This document shows, piece by piece, positions 16,105 through 25,049 of a DNA stretch of 46,714 bases. This DNA is from Halorubrum kocurii JCM 14978. GTDB lineage: Archaea; Halobacteriota; Halobacteria; Halobacteriales; Haloferacaceae. Made by a program: the position numbers and the translations under genes. Every line of letters starts with the position of its first letter. Within the stretch, counting starts at the first letter, position 1. The notes beneath the pieces were generated by a model that worked only from the letters and a program-made list of their open reading frames with translations, was not told where the DNA came from and made no database searches. The stretch is from assembly GCF_000337355.1 (NCBI RefSeq), contig NZ_AOJH01000006.1:11468-58181 (forward strand), written 5' to 3'.

Positions 16105-16938
16105 ATGCCGTCACGTTCGCACGCCGTCGCTGTCGACGACTGGTCGCCTCGAGCGACACTCCTCGGGTACACCGCCCTCACGTACGCCATCTCGTGGTCA
16201 CTCTGGGGTGTGTGGGCGATCAGCGAGACCGGGTCGACACCCACAGGAACGGTCCTGTTCGTGCTCGGCGGGCTCGGACCGTTCGCCGCGAGTGCCGTCC
16301 TCGTTCGGGCATCGGGTCGATACGTGAGGGCGTGGCTTCGGGAAATCTTCGAGGCTCGAATCGCGCTGCGGTACTACGCGCTCGCCCTTGCGCTTCCGGT
16401 TGCCCTGTTGCTCGGTGCCGCTGTGATCCACGTCGTCCTCTTCGATGGCGTCGTGACACCGGGCCTGCTTCCGGGCGTCATCGAGTATCCGCTTTTCCTC
16501 GGGTTCGTCGTCCTGTTCGGCGGCGGGCTCGAGGAACCTGGCTGGCGCGGGTACCTCCTACCAGCACTCCAGAATGCCTACAGTCCGCTCACGGCTGGAC
16601 TCCTCGTTGGCGTCGTCTGGGCCGGGTGGCACCTTCCGCTAGTATTCATTCCAGGTACCATCCAGAACACGCTCCCGCTTGGTCTCTATCTGCTCCAGCT
16701 CGTCGAACTCTCGATTCTATTGGCGTGGCTCACGAACCGGGTCGACGGACGCATCCTACCAGCGATTCTCTTGCACGCGGGCGCCAACGCACTCCTGAAT
16801 TACTATCCGGTCGGTGGTGCCGCGGGTGCGACGACACCCCTCGGGTTCGGACTTCTCGTTATGATGCTTACAATCGCCGTCGTCGCCCTTGTCATCAGTG
16901 CTGGGCCGTCGCTTGGCGTTGCCCGTCCGGCTCGTTAA
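16105..16938 (+). CDS. CPBP intramembrane metalloprotease 3
   Basis: A 277-residue CPBP protease of the subgroup with a GLEEPGWRGY motif (Glu143-Glu144, Arg148), VWAGWHLP (His176) and ILLHAGANALL (His about 230). About eight helices are present. It begins 4 bases after the DUF2071 gene. Its motifs differ from CPBP 1 and 2 (EEPGWRG rather than EE-x3-RG), so three separate CPBP subtypes lie within 7 kb. The substrate is unknown. Confidence 0.85.
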   Translation: MPSRSHAVAVDDWSPRATLLGYTALTYAISWSLWGVWAISETGSTPTGTVLFVLGGLGPFAASAVLVRASGRYVRAWLREIFEARIALRYYALALALPVALLLGAAVIHVVLFDGVVTPGLLPGVIEYPLFLGFVVLFGGGLEEPGWRGYLLPALQNAYSPLTAGLLVGVVWAGWHLPLVFIPGTIQNTLPLGLYLLQLVELSILLAWLTNRVDGRILPAILLHAGANALLNYYPVGGAAGATTPLGFGLLVMMLTIAVVALVISAGPSLGVARPAR

Positions 16939-16959
16939 TGTATTTGTCAGCAGAGCACG

Positions 16960-17625
16960 ATGCCTGTCCGTATGGCGGCGTCGAACGCGACCGGGCTGGT
17001 CGATCTGGTGTCGAAGCGAATCGGGCAGTACGTTAACCACGACGACGTCCTCGTCCGGTTTGTCTCCCTGTGGGTCGTCGTCGCGAGCGTGTTCACGGCA
17101 TCGTGGGTCCTCAGCTACCTCGTTCTCCCCCAAGGGCTGTTACGCGGCGGGAACCCGGGCGCAGCTACGGGATACGCGGGAAGTATCACGCGGGAATTCT
17201 TGTGGCTGTTCGGGTGGAACGTCGGCGTCTCTCTGATCGCCGTCGGTGCGAACACGCTCCGGTCGGTGAACACACCGATGGGATACGTCATTGAGGTCGT
17301 CCAGGCGCCCTGGTACGGGGCAGTCTGGGGAACCGGGTCCCTCGCAATCGGGACGGGAGAGCGCATCGTGCCGTCGTTGGCCGTACTCGTCGAACGCAGC
17401 GGCCCGATGGAGATTACGGCGCTCGTCGCGGTCGTGGTCGCGACGCGGGGCGTAACGCTGTGGCATCAGGAGTCCGGGCCCCGGTGGAAAGAGGATTTCG
17501 TCCGCGTACGATCGCCCAGCGACTGGTCGCTGACGCGCAGTGAGTTGACACTTCTTGCCGGCGGATATCTATTGCTGGCCGTCGCCTGCTACCGGGAAGC
17601 TGTCGCGATAGCACAGGTCGTCTGA
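16960..17625 (+). CDS. Polytopic membrane protein, possibly SpoIIM/DUF95-like
   Basis: A 221-residue protein with about five hydrophobic segments. One feature, FLWLFGWNVGVSLIAVGANT, resembles the core of stage II sporulation M/DUF95 proteins (integral membrane proteins with a glycine-rich middle helix). The match is weak. An alternative ATG at 16972 is possible. It follows CPBP 3 by 21 bases and probably closes the operon that begins at 13182. Its 3' end faces the second ABC operon, with an AT-rich gap of about 115 bases. Confidence 0.55.
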   Translation: MPVRMAASNATGLVDLVSKRIGQYVNHDDVLVRFVSLWVVVASVFTASWVLSYLVLPQGLLRGGNPGAATGYAGSITREFLWLFGWNVGVSLIAVGANTLRSVNTPMGYVIEVVQAPWYGAVWGTGSLAIGTGERIVPSLAVLVERSGPMEITALVAVVVATRGVTLWHQESGPRWKEDFVRVRSPSDWSLTRSELTLLAGGYLLLAVACYREAVAIAQVV

Positions 17626-17741
17626 TAAAGTTAATGATATTATGTATTATGCCTTTTAATCGCCGATTGAAATCTGAAAAATTAATCCTGCGAGAAACCT
17701 AGACTCCTGAGTTCGATTTGAACTTTCGAAATGCTGCGGTA

Positions 17742-18581
17742 TTAGCTCAGATCGGCTTGGCGGAACTTGGAATACCCGACGAGGAGCGGGACGACAGCCC
17801 ACGCAAACAGTATTCCGAGAAACACCGCCGGATCGAGATAACTGGGTGCCGATCCCCCGATGCGTGCTTCCACGGCAGTTCCGCTCCCGAGCAACAACCG
17901 CTGGACGAGCGCGTTGTACGCGCCGGTTGGACTGACTCCCTGTATGAGTAGTAACCACGCGGGCACAACTCCACCGGGCATCTCACCGGTGACCAGTAGA
18001 TGAACCACAGTGGGAGCCAGATCCCAGAGCAGCGTTAGCCCGAGGTATGCAGTAATAGCCAGAGTCATGGCCCGCGATCGTGTCGCCGTAACCGCCGAGA
18101 TTCCGATGCCGATGCCGACGAACGAAACGCCGAGAAGGACAGTCAGTAGTGTGGTTCCAACGAACGCTCCCACGGGAAGGCCACCGTAGAGGACAGCCGT
18201 GACGACACCCGATACCACAAACCCCAGTGCGAGTCCGATAGCGACTACACCACTCCGGCCGAGGAACTTCCCGAAGAGCACTTCGCCCCGCGACGGCGGG
18301 AGCCCGAGGATCACCTTCAGACTCCCTGACTCCAGTTCACCGGCAATCGCGAGATAGGCGGCGATCAGCGCCATGATCGGAACGAGGAGTCCCGCGAACT
18401 GCGACGCACCGCCGATCGCCATCTCGGCACCGCCTTCGACGTCGGGGACGAGGAGTGAGATACTTGCAGACAGCGACGTCATCACCGCGATGATTACGAC
18501 GATTCCCCAGATCATTCGCGATCGGAGGGCGTCGGCGAACTCCTTGCGAGCGATCGTCAGCCAGAGCGGAGCACGCGTCAT
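17742..18581 (-). CDS. ABC-2 type permease subunit (second copy)
   Basis: A 279-residue six-helix permease closely similar in layout to the one at 7687-8541: N-terminal WLTIARKEFADALRSRMIW, loop AGELESGSLKVILGLPPSRGEV, and terminal GYSKFRQADLS. Its start overlaps the stop of its ATPase by 4 bases. The substrate is unknown. The two permeases look like paralogues from one duplication, now on opposite strands at the two ends of the protease-rich block. Confidence 0.88.
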   Translation of the reverse strand: MTRAPLWLTIARKEFADALRSRMIWGIVVIIAVMTSLSASISLLVPDVEGGAEMAIGGASQFAGLLVPIMALIAAYLAIAGELESGSLKVILGLPPSRGEVLFGKFLGRSGVVAIGLALGFVVSGVVTAVLYGGLPVGAFVGTTLLTVLLGVSFVGIGIGISAVTATRSRAMTLAITAYLGLTLLWDLAPTVVHLLVTGEMPGGVVPAWLLLIQGVSPTGAYNALVQRLLLGSGTAVEARIGGSAPSYLDPAVFLGILFAWAVVPLLVGYSKFRQADLS

Positions 18582-19573
18582 CGGTCCGCCTCCGCGTCAT
18601 TACCTCGCGGCGGTACATCACCCGTGTAGGCGCTGAACAGGTCTTCCAACGACGACTCTTCGATCGTCACGTCGAGAATTGAAGCGCCATCATCTCGTAT
18701 GCGATCGATCACGTCGACTTTGGCGGGAGCATCGTCGACGCTAACTCGGATTATCCGCCCATCAACTACGACATCTGAGACACCGGCTATCTCCACGAGG
18801 GTGAGCGAGTCCGGGACAGCGTCGACTGTGAGCGTTATCGTCGACCCGGTTCCGAGTGCGTCGCGAAGCCCGTCGATCGAATCGATAGCGACGAGTCGGC
18901 CACGATTGAGTATCGCGACGCGATCACAGACGGCTTCGACCTGACTGAGAATATGGCTGGAGAAGAAGACGGTCTTCCCTCGGTTCGCGTGATCGCGAGC
19001 GATCTCACGGACGAGGCGAACGCCGTTGGGATCGAGTCCCGATGACGGCTCGTCGAGGATCAACAGTTGCGGATCGCCGACGAGGGCGATCGCGAGGGCT
19101 AATCGCTGCATCATTCCTTTCGAATAGCCACCGACGACGCGATCAGCAGCTGCAGCATCGAGCCCGACTCGATCGAGGAGGTCGTCAACAGCGTCATCAG
19201 ATCGCTTCAACGCGATCGCGTACTCCAGATGTTTGCGGCCGGTTAGGCGCTCGTAAAGCCCGTACCCGTCCGGAAGAATACCGACCCGCTCGTGGATTTC
19301 CCGCGTCTCAGTCTGCGCGTCGAATCCGAGGACAGTTGCACTCCCGGCAGACGGGCGGACGTAGTCCATAATCACATCGATGGTCGTGGACTTCCCGGCG
19401 CCATTCGGTCCGAGAAAACCGAATATCTCGCCCTCGTAGACAGTCAGATCGAGGTCGTCGACGGCGAGGACGTCCTTCCCATAGCGTTTTGTCAGTCCCG
19501 TCGTTCGGATGGCAACTGGCTCGTCATCGGTTGGGGTTCCCCAATCTGACGAAGCACGAGAACGGGTGTCCAT
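18578..19573 (-). CDS. ABC exporter ATP-binding subunit (second copy)
   Basis: A 331-residue ABC ATPase with Walker A (GPNGAGKST, 55-63), signature YSKGMMQR, Walker B LLILDEPS and FFSSHILSQ switch. It is a strong paralogue of the ATPase at 6665: both contain GEIFGFLGPNGAGKSTTID, ATVLG-DAQ, VGILPDGY and EAVCDRV. The ATG at 19573 (MDTRSR) is chosen; the frame stays open to 19702, but the extra N-terminus has no family match. Its upstream DNA lacks a clear GATACGGC element, so the two exporters seem to be under different control. Confidence 0.9.
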   Translation of the reverse strand: MDTRSRASSDWGTPTDDEPVAIRTTGLTKRYGKDVLAVDDLDLTVYEGEIFGFLGPNGAGKSTTIDVIMDYVRPSAGSATVLGFDAQTETREIHERVGILPDGYGLYERLTGRKHLEYAIALKRSDDAVDDLLDRVGLDAAAADRVVGGYSKGMMQRLALAIALVGDPQLLILDEPSSGLDPNGVRLVREIARDHANRGKTVFFSSHILSQVEAVCDRVAILNRGRLVAIDSIDGLRDALGTGSTITLTVDAVPDSLTLVEIAGVSDVVVDGRIIRVSVDDAPAKVDVIDRIRDDGASILDVTIEESSLEDLFSAYTGDVPPRGNDAEADR

Positions 19574-20107
19574 ATTGCCCGTACGTCTACCTCCGTGAAA
19601 AGGCCGTGTGCGGTATCCCGACGAGGCTCCGGACTGCTCGTAGCGGCACCACACAGTTACTGTTGATGAGAGTGAAGTTACAAGAGTAGGCCAGTCATTC
19701 ATGCAGGCGGACCGCTGAAAGCGGGTGCGGCCAATCGGTTACTAGAACATCGATCACGGGTTCCGTCCTGGCGGAGCAACAGTCAAATCGAAAGGCCAGC
19801 TTCGAGGACGACTCCCTCGAGAGCGCTGACTACAGGGGCTGTTGACGGCTGCCGACACGGTCGCTATCGCCGATCAGATAGCCGCCGAAGGCGATCATCC
19901 AGATCATCACGGGGTAGATGATATTTGCCCGGGTGTAGCGTGTCGCGTTCGGAGAGTCAAAACTGCGCTCTTCGCACGATGAGAACAGGTGGGGGTCGAT
20001 GGCTAGACCATTTGTCCTAATATCAGTAAAATAATCGTCGATATACTCGATAATATACGCTCATTCTACTCTTTAATAGTGTGTGGTCGTAGTAACTTTT
20101 GAAAACA
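19574..20107. other. Intergenic gap before nadE
   Basis: About 530 bases between divergent genes. It holds the promoter of the second ABC operon on one side and a TTTAATA box (20072-20078) about 30 bases before the nadE ATG on the other. A start-less coding fragment lies at 19830-20060 on the minus strand (separate entry). Nothing else was recognised. Confidence 0.5.
19830..20060 (-). pseudogene. Start-less fragment of a membrane-protein gene
   Basis: On the minus strand an open frame of 76 codons runs from a TGA (20063-20061) to a TAG at 19832-19830 with no ATG, GTG or TTG until deep inside. The translation looks like real protein: EYIDDYFTDIR, then DPHLFSSCEERSFDSPNATR, then a hydrophobic stretch NIIYPVMIWMIAFGGYLIG, then a polar tail. 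It reads like the C-terminus of a membrane protein whose front was lost. The family was not recognised. It could also be chance, since the region is short. Confidence 0.35.
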
Positions 20108-21799
20108 ATGCAAAGTGTTCTTCGAATGGGTATTATTCAACACAATCCCGTAGTCGGCGACGTCGCAGGCAACGCCGACCGGATCGCCAGTGAGTACACT
20201 GCACTGCTAGAAGCCGATCCAGATCTCGTCGTCACACCCGAACTGTCACTGGTTGGCTATCCGCCCCGCGACCTGCTCCACCGATCGGCAATACTCGACG
20301 CGCAAGAGTCGGCGCTCGACCAGTTGGCCTCGCACACCGCCGACGGACCGCCACTGATCGCCGGCGCGGCGGTCAGAACAACGCATGACACGGGGGCTCC
20401 GGTCCACAACGCCGCGGTTGTGTTACGCGATGGAGACCGGACTGACACGTACCACAAACGGTTACTCCCGACCTACGACGTCTTCGACGAACACCGATAC
20501 TTCCGCCCCGGCGACGACCCACAGGTCGTTGAGGTCGCCGACACGGCCGTCGGCATCACAATTTGCGAAGACGCCTGGCAGGACACCGTCGTGACCGGGA
20601 CGCGCCGCCACGACGAGACGCCGCTGCTGGATACGGCCGCGGCCGGTGCTGATGTCATCCTCACGCTGTCGGCCAGCCCGTTCAGCCTCAATAAGCCGGG
20701 CCGCCGTGAGAATCGCTTCTGCGCGCACGCCGCTGAGACGAGCTGTCCGGTCGTGTTTGTCAATCAGGTGGGCGGCAACGACGAGCTGATCTTCGACGGT
20801 CACTCGTTCGTCGCGGTTGAAAACGGGATACGAAACCGGCTCGCGGGGTTCGAGTCCGACGCGACCGTCGCGGAGGTTTCGCTCGACGCAGACGTCGAAG
20901 CAGACGTCCGAGCATCGGCTACCGGCGCCGTTGCTTCACAGGCCCGCGAAGCACTCTCACTTGGAGTGCGCGACTACTTCGATAAGACCGGCTTCGAGGA
21001 GGCGGTCATCGGGCTGTCAGGTGGAATCGATTCATCGGTGGCCGCCGCGCTCGCGGCAGACGCCTTGGGGGCGGATAACGTCTACGCGGTTTCACTCCCC
21101 AGTGAGATCACCAGCCAACAGAGCGTCGCTGACGCTCGCGCAGTCGCGACGAACGTGGACATCGAATTCGACGTGATCCCGATCGGATCGGCGGTGGAAG
21201 CGGTAACCAGTACGCTCGACGCCAACGACGCTTCGCTCACCGGTGTCGCAGCGGAGAACGTCCAAGCACGGATTCGGGGAACCATACTCATGGGTATCGC
21301 GAACCAACGCGATGCGCTCGTCCTCACCCCGGATAACAAAAGCGAAGCCGCAGTCGGCTACTGCACGCTGTATGGCGACACCGTGGGTGCGCTCGCCCCG
21401 CTGGGTGACTGTTACAAACGATTGGTGTACGAGCTCGCCGACGTGTTCAACGACGCGCTCTCTCCGCCGTCAGGGGCAGGACCGATCATTCCGACGTCGG
21501 TGATCGACAAAGAACCGAGCGCCGAGCTCCGTACCGGACAGACCGACGAAGAAGAGGTTCCCGCGTACGATGTTCTCGACCCCATTTTGGAACAGTACAT
21601 CGAGGGCGGCAGGAACGCGGGGTCGATCCAGCAAGGGTATCCCGACCACGTCGTTGACGACGCGCTCAGACGGACAACACACGCCGAATTCAAACGGCGA
21701 CAGACGCCGCCCCCGCTCCGCATCACGCGAAAGGCACTCGGACGCGGGTGGAACTATCCGATCGCTGCAGCGTACGATCACGTGCTTACGGATCGCTGA
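20108..21799 (+). CDS. nadE: Glutamine-dependent NAD+ synthase
   Basis: A 563-residue two-domain enzyme that turns deamido-NAD into NAD+ with glutamine as nitrogen donor. The N-terminal nitrilase-type glutaminase (about 5-270) shows the catalytic triad Glu45 (TPELSL), Lys117 (YHKRLLP) and Cys153 (TICEDAW). The C-terminal synthetase (about 280-560) has the ATP-binding SGGIDSS loop at 304-310. Many archaea have only the short ammonia-dependent form, so the fused glutaminase is notable. The ATG at 20108 is preferred: a TATA-like TTTAATA lies 30 bases upstream. A TTG three codons earlier and an ATG at 20126 are alternatives. Confidence 0.93.
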   Translation: MQSVLRMGIIQHNPVVGDVAGNADRIASEYTALLEADPDLVVTPELSLVGYPPRDLLHRSAILDAQESALDQLASHTADGPPLIAGAAVRTTHDTGAPVHNAAVVLRDGDRTDTYHKRLLPTYDVFDEHRYFRPGDDPQVVEVADTAVGITICEDAWQDTVVTGTRRHDETPLLDTAAAGADVILTLSASPFSLNKPGRRENRFCAHAAETSCPVVFVNQVGGNDELIFDGHSFVAVENGIRNRLAGFESDATVAEVSLDADVEADVRASATGAVASQAREALSLGVRDYFDKTGFEEAVIGLSGGIDSSVAAALAADALGADNVYAVSLPSEITSQQSVADARAVATNVDIEFDVIPIGSAVEAVTSTLDANDASLTGVAAENVQARIRGTILMGIANQRDALVLTPDNKSEAAVGYCTLYGDTVGALAPLGDCYKRLVYELADVFNDALSPPSGAGPIIPTSVIDKEPSAELRTGQTDEEEVPAYDVLDPILEQYIEGGRNAGSIQQGYPDHVVDDALRRTTHAEFKRRQTPPPLRITRKALGRGWNYPIAAAYDHVLTDR

Positions 21800-21913
21800 C
21801 AGCCTCAGCGGCCACGAGCGTCTCCGATCGACGCGGCCGACTCTCACAGATCGCTTCGCGCGGAAGTACACTCGACATCGGACTCAGTACAACGGCGGCC
21901 ACGGTCGATGCGA

Positions 21914-22324
21914 TCAGTCGGTCCCACTACTACCCATATACGTCAGCTGCGCTGTGAGATCCGTGGCCGAGAGCATCCCAGCAATCTCGTTTTCGCCTCC
22001 GGAGACAGGAAGGTGCTGAATATCCTCGCGAATCATCTTGACCGCGGCATCGTGGATCGTGGCCGTCGTGGGAACCGTGAGCACGTCTTCCGTCATGTAG
22101 TCAGCGACAGTCGCCGTCTGGGGAACCCGATCTGTCGAGACGACTGACACAAAATCGGTACTCGTGAGAACCCCTGCAAGACGGTCTTCGTCGTTCAACA
22201 CAATCAGCGATCCAACACCCTCCTCAAGCAAGATATTCGCGGCTTCTTCGATAGTAGTACCGGGTGAAACAGTCAGGAGATCAGTGCTCATCAGTTTTTC
22301 AACCGGAATGTTCTCTGCATCCAT
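21914..22324 (-). CDS. Tandem CBS-domain protein
   Basis: A 136-residue protein made of two CBS motifs (about 7-60 and 75-125), each with the typical VSPGTTIEEAANILLEEGVG / VPTTATIHDAAVKMIREDIQ helix and a (G)VLTSTDF or GMLSATDL ending. CBS pairs bind adenosine nucleotides and act as energy sensors. With no other domain it is a stand-alone regulatory module, and its target is unknown. It converges with nadE and is 115 bases from its end. Confidence 0.85.
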   Translation of the reverse strand: MDAENIPVEKLMSTDLLTVSPGTTIEEAANILLEEGVGSLIVLNDEDRLAGVLTSTDFVSVVSTDRVPQTATVADYMTEDVLTVPTTATIHDAAVKMIREDIQHLPVSGGENEIAGMLSATDLTAQLTYMGSSGTD

Positions 22325-22914
22325 ATCACATTCAAAAGTACTGCTAATGTATACACATTGTGGTCAATTTGTTGTGATTAGCACCATCCCGCTCTGTGTA
22401 TATTATTTATACAGTGGGATTAGGCATAAAACAACAATTTTGTCAGATAAACTCTGGGAGAGCGGTGATCCTATATGATTAAAAATTGTTATTGAATATA
22501 TTCTATTAATAAAATAATAGCGCCTTGCGGTCGTGGCAGAACTCTACTCTGATTGTGAATTATATGACTTAGATAATCCTGTTATAACACTTTCAAATGA
22601 AAATATCTTCAAAATATCATTCTATGAAATTTGAGGTCGGTCGCCTATCAAACATACCAAATAAAAATAATATATAATATATTTTATTATATATTTAAGT
22701 ACTGATAAGAGACCACGAACAAATCTACACGTTCGACAGCCTTTCCGAGAGCAATTTATATACTTTCTCTTACAATTCTCTCGGGGTGAGACCGCTCTCA
22801 GGGCTGAGTCACTAGGCAGCCGGCCTGATAGTCCAAAGTCTCGGTTTGTATACATGAGCGACCCGGACGGGGAGCCGTTGATACGGTCGGTATTGACCGA
22901 TACCGAACGTCTTA
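22325..22914. other. AT-rich intergenic gap
   Basis: About 590 bases of strongly AT-rich DNA, including an alternating A/T stretch at about 22665-22700. It carries an inverted repeat CCGAGAG (22745-22751) and CTCTCGG (22778-22784) that flanks a TTTATATA box (22756-22763). That could be a promoter with symmetrical sites, but no good gene follows on the plus strand. A minus-strand frame of 98 codons here is basic and Cys-rich and is not believed to be a gene. Confidence 0.4.
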
Positions 22915-23892
22915 TCACTCAGTTTGGGACTCTCCCACCGGAGTAACTTGGGTTACTCGCGTCGACGCTCGTTCGATGATCGCCACAACGGCGACTCCCA
23001 CGATTGCGAACAGTATGAACGAGCGGACCCAGTACGGGCTCCAGTTCATTCCCATAAGACGTAGTTCAACAGACGCCTGCTCAACGGGGGCTCGAAGCGC
23101 GCCGACGATCAGGCTGACGAGAAAGGCGATCGTCACTTCGCGGTTCCGTTCGAACGCGGCGCGGACTGCGTGAGCGACGGATACCAAGCCGACAGCGGCA
23201 CCGAGGAGGAACGTCAGGACGGGAACACCACTCTGGTACACGCCAGCGACGCCGCCACCCTGTGCCGCGGCAAGTAACGCGTCTGTGAACCGACTCAGCG
23301 CAGTGGACATGTACTCGTACTGTCCGAGGACGAGAAGCAACAGTGACCCTGACATTCCCGGTAGAACCATCGCGCTGACGGCGATCAGCCCGGCGACAAA
23401 CAATACCGGAAGCGATGTATCGAGGCCCGTCGCCGCGTACCCGGAGGCTAGGAATGCGACTGCGAATCCACCGACGACAGCGACACGCTCGCCCCATGAC
23501 GACACTGACACGTCCCGGTAGAACACGACGGCGGAGGCACCGATCAGTCCGAAAAAGAACCCGTACACCTCGACCGGAGAGACGCTCAGTAGCCAACTGA
23601 TAATTCGCAGGACGCTGACGACCGCCGTGACGATTCCCGCTCCGAGGACGACGAGGAACCAGACATCCATCTCTCGGAGCGTGCGCATGACGGTCGAACG
23701 GTCTCCAGCACGCACTTCGCCTAGGAGCCGACGAAGCCGACTCACCGTGACGGCCGTGATGGCGGCGATGAGTCGCTCATAAATCCCCGTAAGAAGGGCG
23801 ATCGTTCCGCCTGAGACGCCCGGGACGGCGTCAGCGGCTCCCATGCAGAATCCACGTGCGTAGATGCCGAGTATCCGACGCGTGGGCTTCAT
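22915..23892 (-). CDS. DUF368 membrane protein (PopT-like polyprenyl-phosphate transporter candidate)
   Basis: A 325-residue protein with about nine membrane helices. The start carries the DUF368 signature (ARGFCMGAADAVPGVSGGT, about 10-28), and a second copy of the motif, SAMVLPGMSGSLLLLVLGQYE, appears mid-protein as expected for an inverted repeat fold. In bacteria DUF368 (PopT) proteins flip undecaprenyl phosphate back for re-use. In an archaeon the lipid would be dolichyl phosphate, the carrier for surface glycans; this step is inference. The ATG at 23892 fits the family start; the frame is open to 24171 but that region is unlikely to be translated. It is divergent from the gene at 24086. 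Confidence 0.85.
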   Translation of the reverse strand: MKPTRRILGIYARGFCMGAADAVPGVSGGTIALLTGIYERLIAAITAVTVSRLRRLLGEVRAGDRSTVMRTLREMDVWFLVVLGAGIVTAVVSVLRIISWLLSVSPVEVYGFFFGLIGASAVVFYRDVSVSSWGERVAVVGGFAVAFLASGYAATGLDTSLPVLFVAGLIAVSAMVLPGMSGSLLLLVLGQYEYMSTALSRFTDALLAAAQGGGVAGVYQSGVPVLTFLLGAAVGLVSVAHAVRAAFERNREVTIAFLVSLIVGALRAPVEQASVELRLMGMNWSPYWVRSFILFAIVGVAVVAIIERASTRVTQVTPVGESQTE

Positions 23893-24085
23893 CGGCTCAA
23901 GTACAGCGAAGAATCGAACATAGCTATTTGGATTGTATGAACCACATTCGAAAGAGAAGCCGGCCAGCCAGTGGTCAACCGACTGGGAGCTTGTCACGCG
24001 GTATCCCCGGCGTGGTGGTCCCGATACGTCGTGACTGCGACGCGTCAACGACGACGTTTTGACCGTCGGAATGAAGTGAGAGACA

Positions 24086-24598
24086 ATGCGACCCATCGAG
24101 CACCTGATTGTCGCGCTTTCTCTCGCCGCCGGGTACATTCTCGTTACGGAACACCGCCTTCTGTCGCTCAAACTTGCCGCCGTCGCGGTCGTCGGGAGTC
24201 AGTTCCCGGATATCGTTGATAAGCCGCTCGCACTGGAACTGGGGCTCTTGCCGACGGGCCGCGTGGGCATGCACTCCCTGCCAATTGCCATCCCGCTCTG
24301 GGTACTCGTCGTTCTGTACAGCTGGAAGACCGATAGAGTGCAAGCGGGGGTCGTGTTCGTCATCGCGTACGCGTCACATCTCACCGCGGACAATTACATC
24401 GGCTTGGCCGCCGGTCGGATACCGAGTGACCTCCTGTGGCCGCTGTCGAACCCGACCCCGAGGCCGGCTATCCCGTACTGGGCCGGCCCTCAGTCGATCA
24501 ACGTTCACCTGTTCACGCTGTTTTCTATCGGCGTCCTCTCGATAGCGGCGTATTACGCCCTCCGTGACGTGCTTCACCAGCTTTACACCGATACCTGA
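24086..24598 (+). CDS. YdjM/DUF457-like membrane-bound metal-dependent hydrolase
   Basis: A 170-residue protein with four or so membrane helices and the polar residues of the YdjM/DUF457 family: RPIEHLIVA at the start, GSQFPDIVDKP at about 36, GRVGMHSLP at about 58, ASHLTADNYIG at about 95. The conserved His and Asp residues suggest a buried metal site. The reaction is not established. It starts 193 bases from the divergent DUF368 gene. Confidence 0.75.
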   Translation: MRPIEHLIVALSLAAGYILVTEHRLLSLKLAAVAVVGSQFPDIVDKPLALELGLLPTGRVGMHSLPIAIPLWVLVVLYSWKTDRVQAGVVFVIAYASHLTADNYIGLAAGRIPSDLLWPLSNPTPRPAIPYWAGPQSINVHLFTLFSIGVLSIAAYYALRDVLHQLYTDT

Positions 24599-24770
24599 GT
24601 CCCGGATTCCACTGTCCTCGTGTTTGTTCATACATGTTCCAATGTTGGTATAACTAAACATCCGTGTGCTATTCGACTGGAAGCGTGTGTGGATCTGCGT
24701 CGACCGTGTCGCAGTGTTCGTTTCCGCGCGAACCGAAACTACATATTCGCGTCCATTCTTGAGATAGGTA

Positions 24771-25046
24771 ATGACTGTCGCACGACAGTATCGATTCATC
24801 TCAGGTGTGCTCGCTTGGACGCTCACCGGTCTCTTCGTGCTCGTCACGACGGGGTGGCTCACGTACGAACTGTTCTTCGTCGTCTCACTCATCGGCGTCC
24901 TCATCGTTGTCGAGTTCACGTCACCAATCCACGTCCGACCGCTGTGGCGCAAGCGGGTCCGCTGGATTGTCCTCGTGGGTATCGCGGGCTTTCTGGTCGT
25001 CCTCGCGAGACGCACAATCGCCGTGTTGCCGCCGGAGGTGGTGTGA
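24771..25046 (+). CDS. Small membrane protein
   Basis: A 91-residue protein with two to three membrane helices (about 10-32, 34-50 and 62-80) and a basic loop VRPLWRKRVRW. No family was recognised. It ends 3 bases before the DUF4350 gene, so the two are surely co-transcribed. Small partners of this kind often accompany DUF4350 and DUF58 genes; the link is inference. Confidence 0.65.
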   Translation: MTVARQYRFISGVLAWTLTGLFVLVTTGWLTYELFFVVSLIGVLIVVEFTSPIHVRPLWRKRVRWIVLVGIAGFLVVLARRTIAVLPPEVV

Positions 25047-25049
25047 TCG

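Noticed and set aside
19574-19702. N-terminal extension of the second ABC ATPase
   Set aside because: It has no match to ABC ATPases and covers the expected promoter; the ATG at 19573 fits the family start.
22622-22918. Minus-strand frame of 98 codons in the AT-rich gap
   Set aside because: The product is basic and Cys-rich with Ile/Tyr runs encoded by the A/T stretch, unlike any acidic haloarchaeal protein, and overlaps the end of the DUF368 gene.
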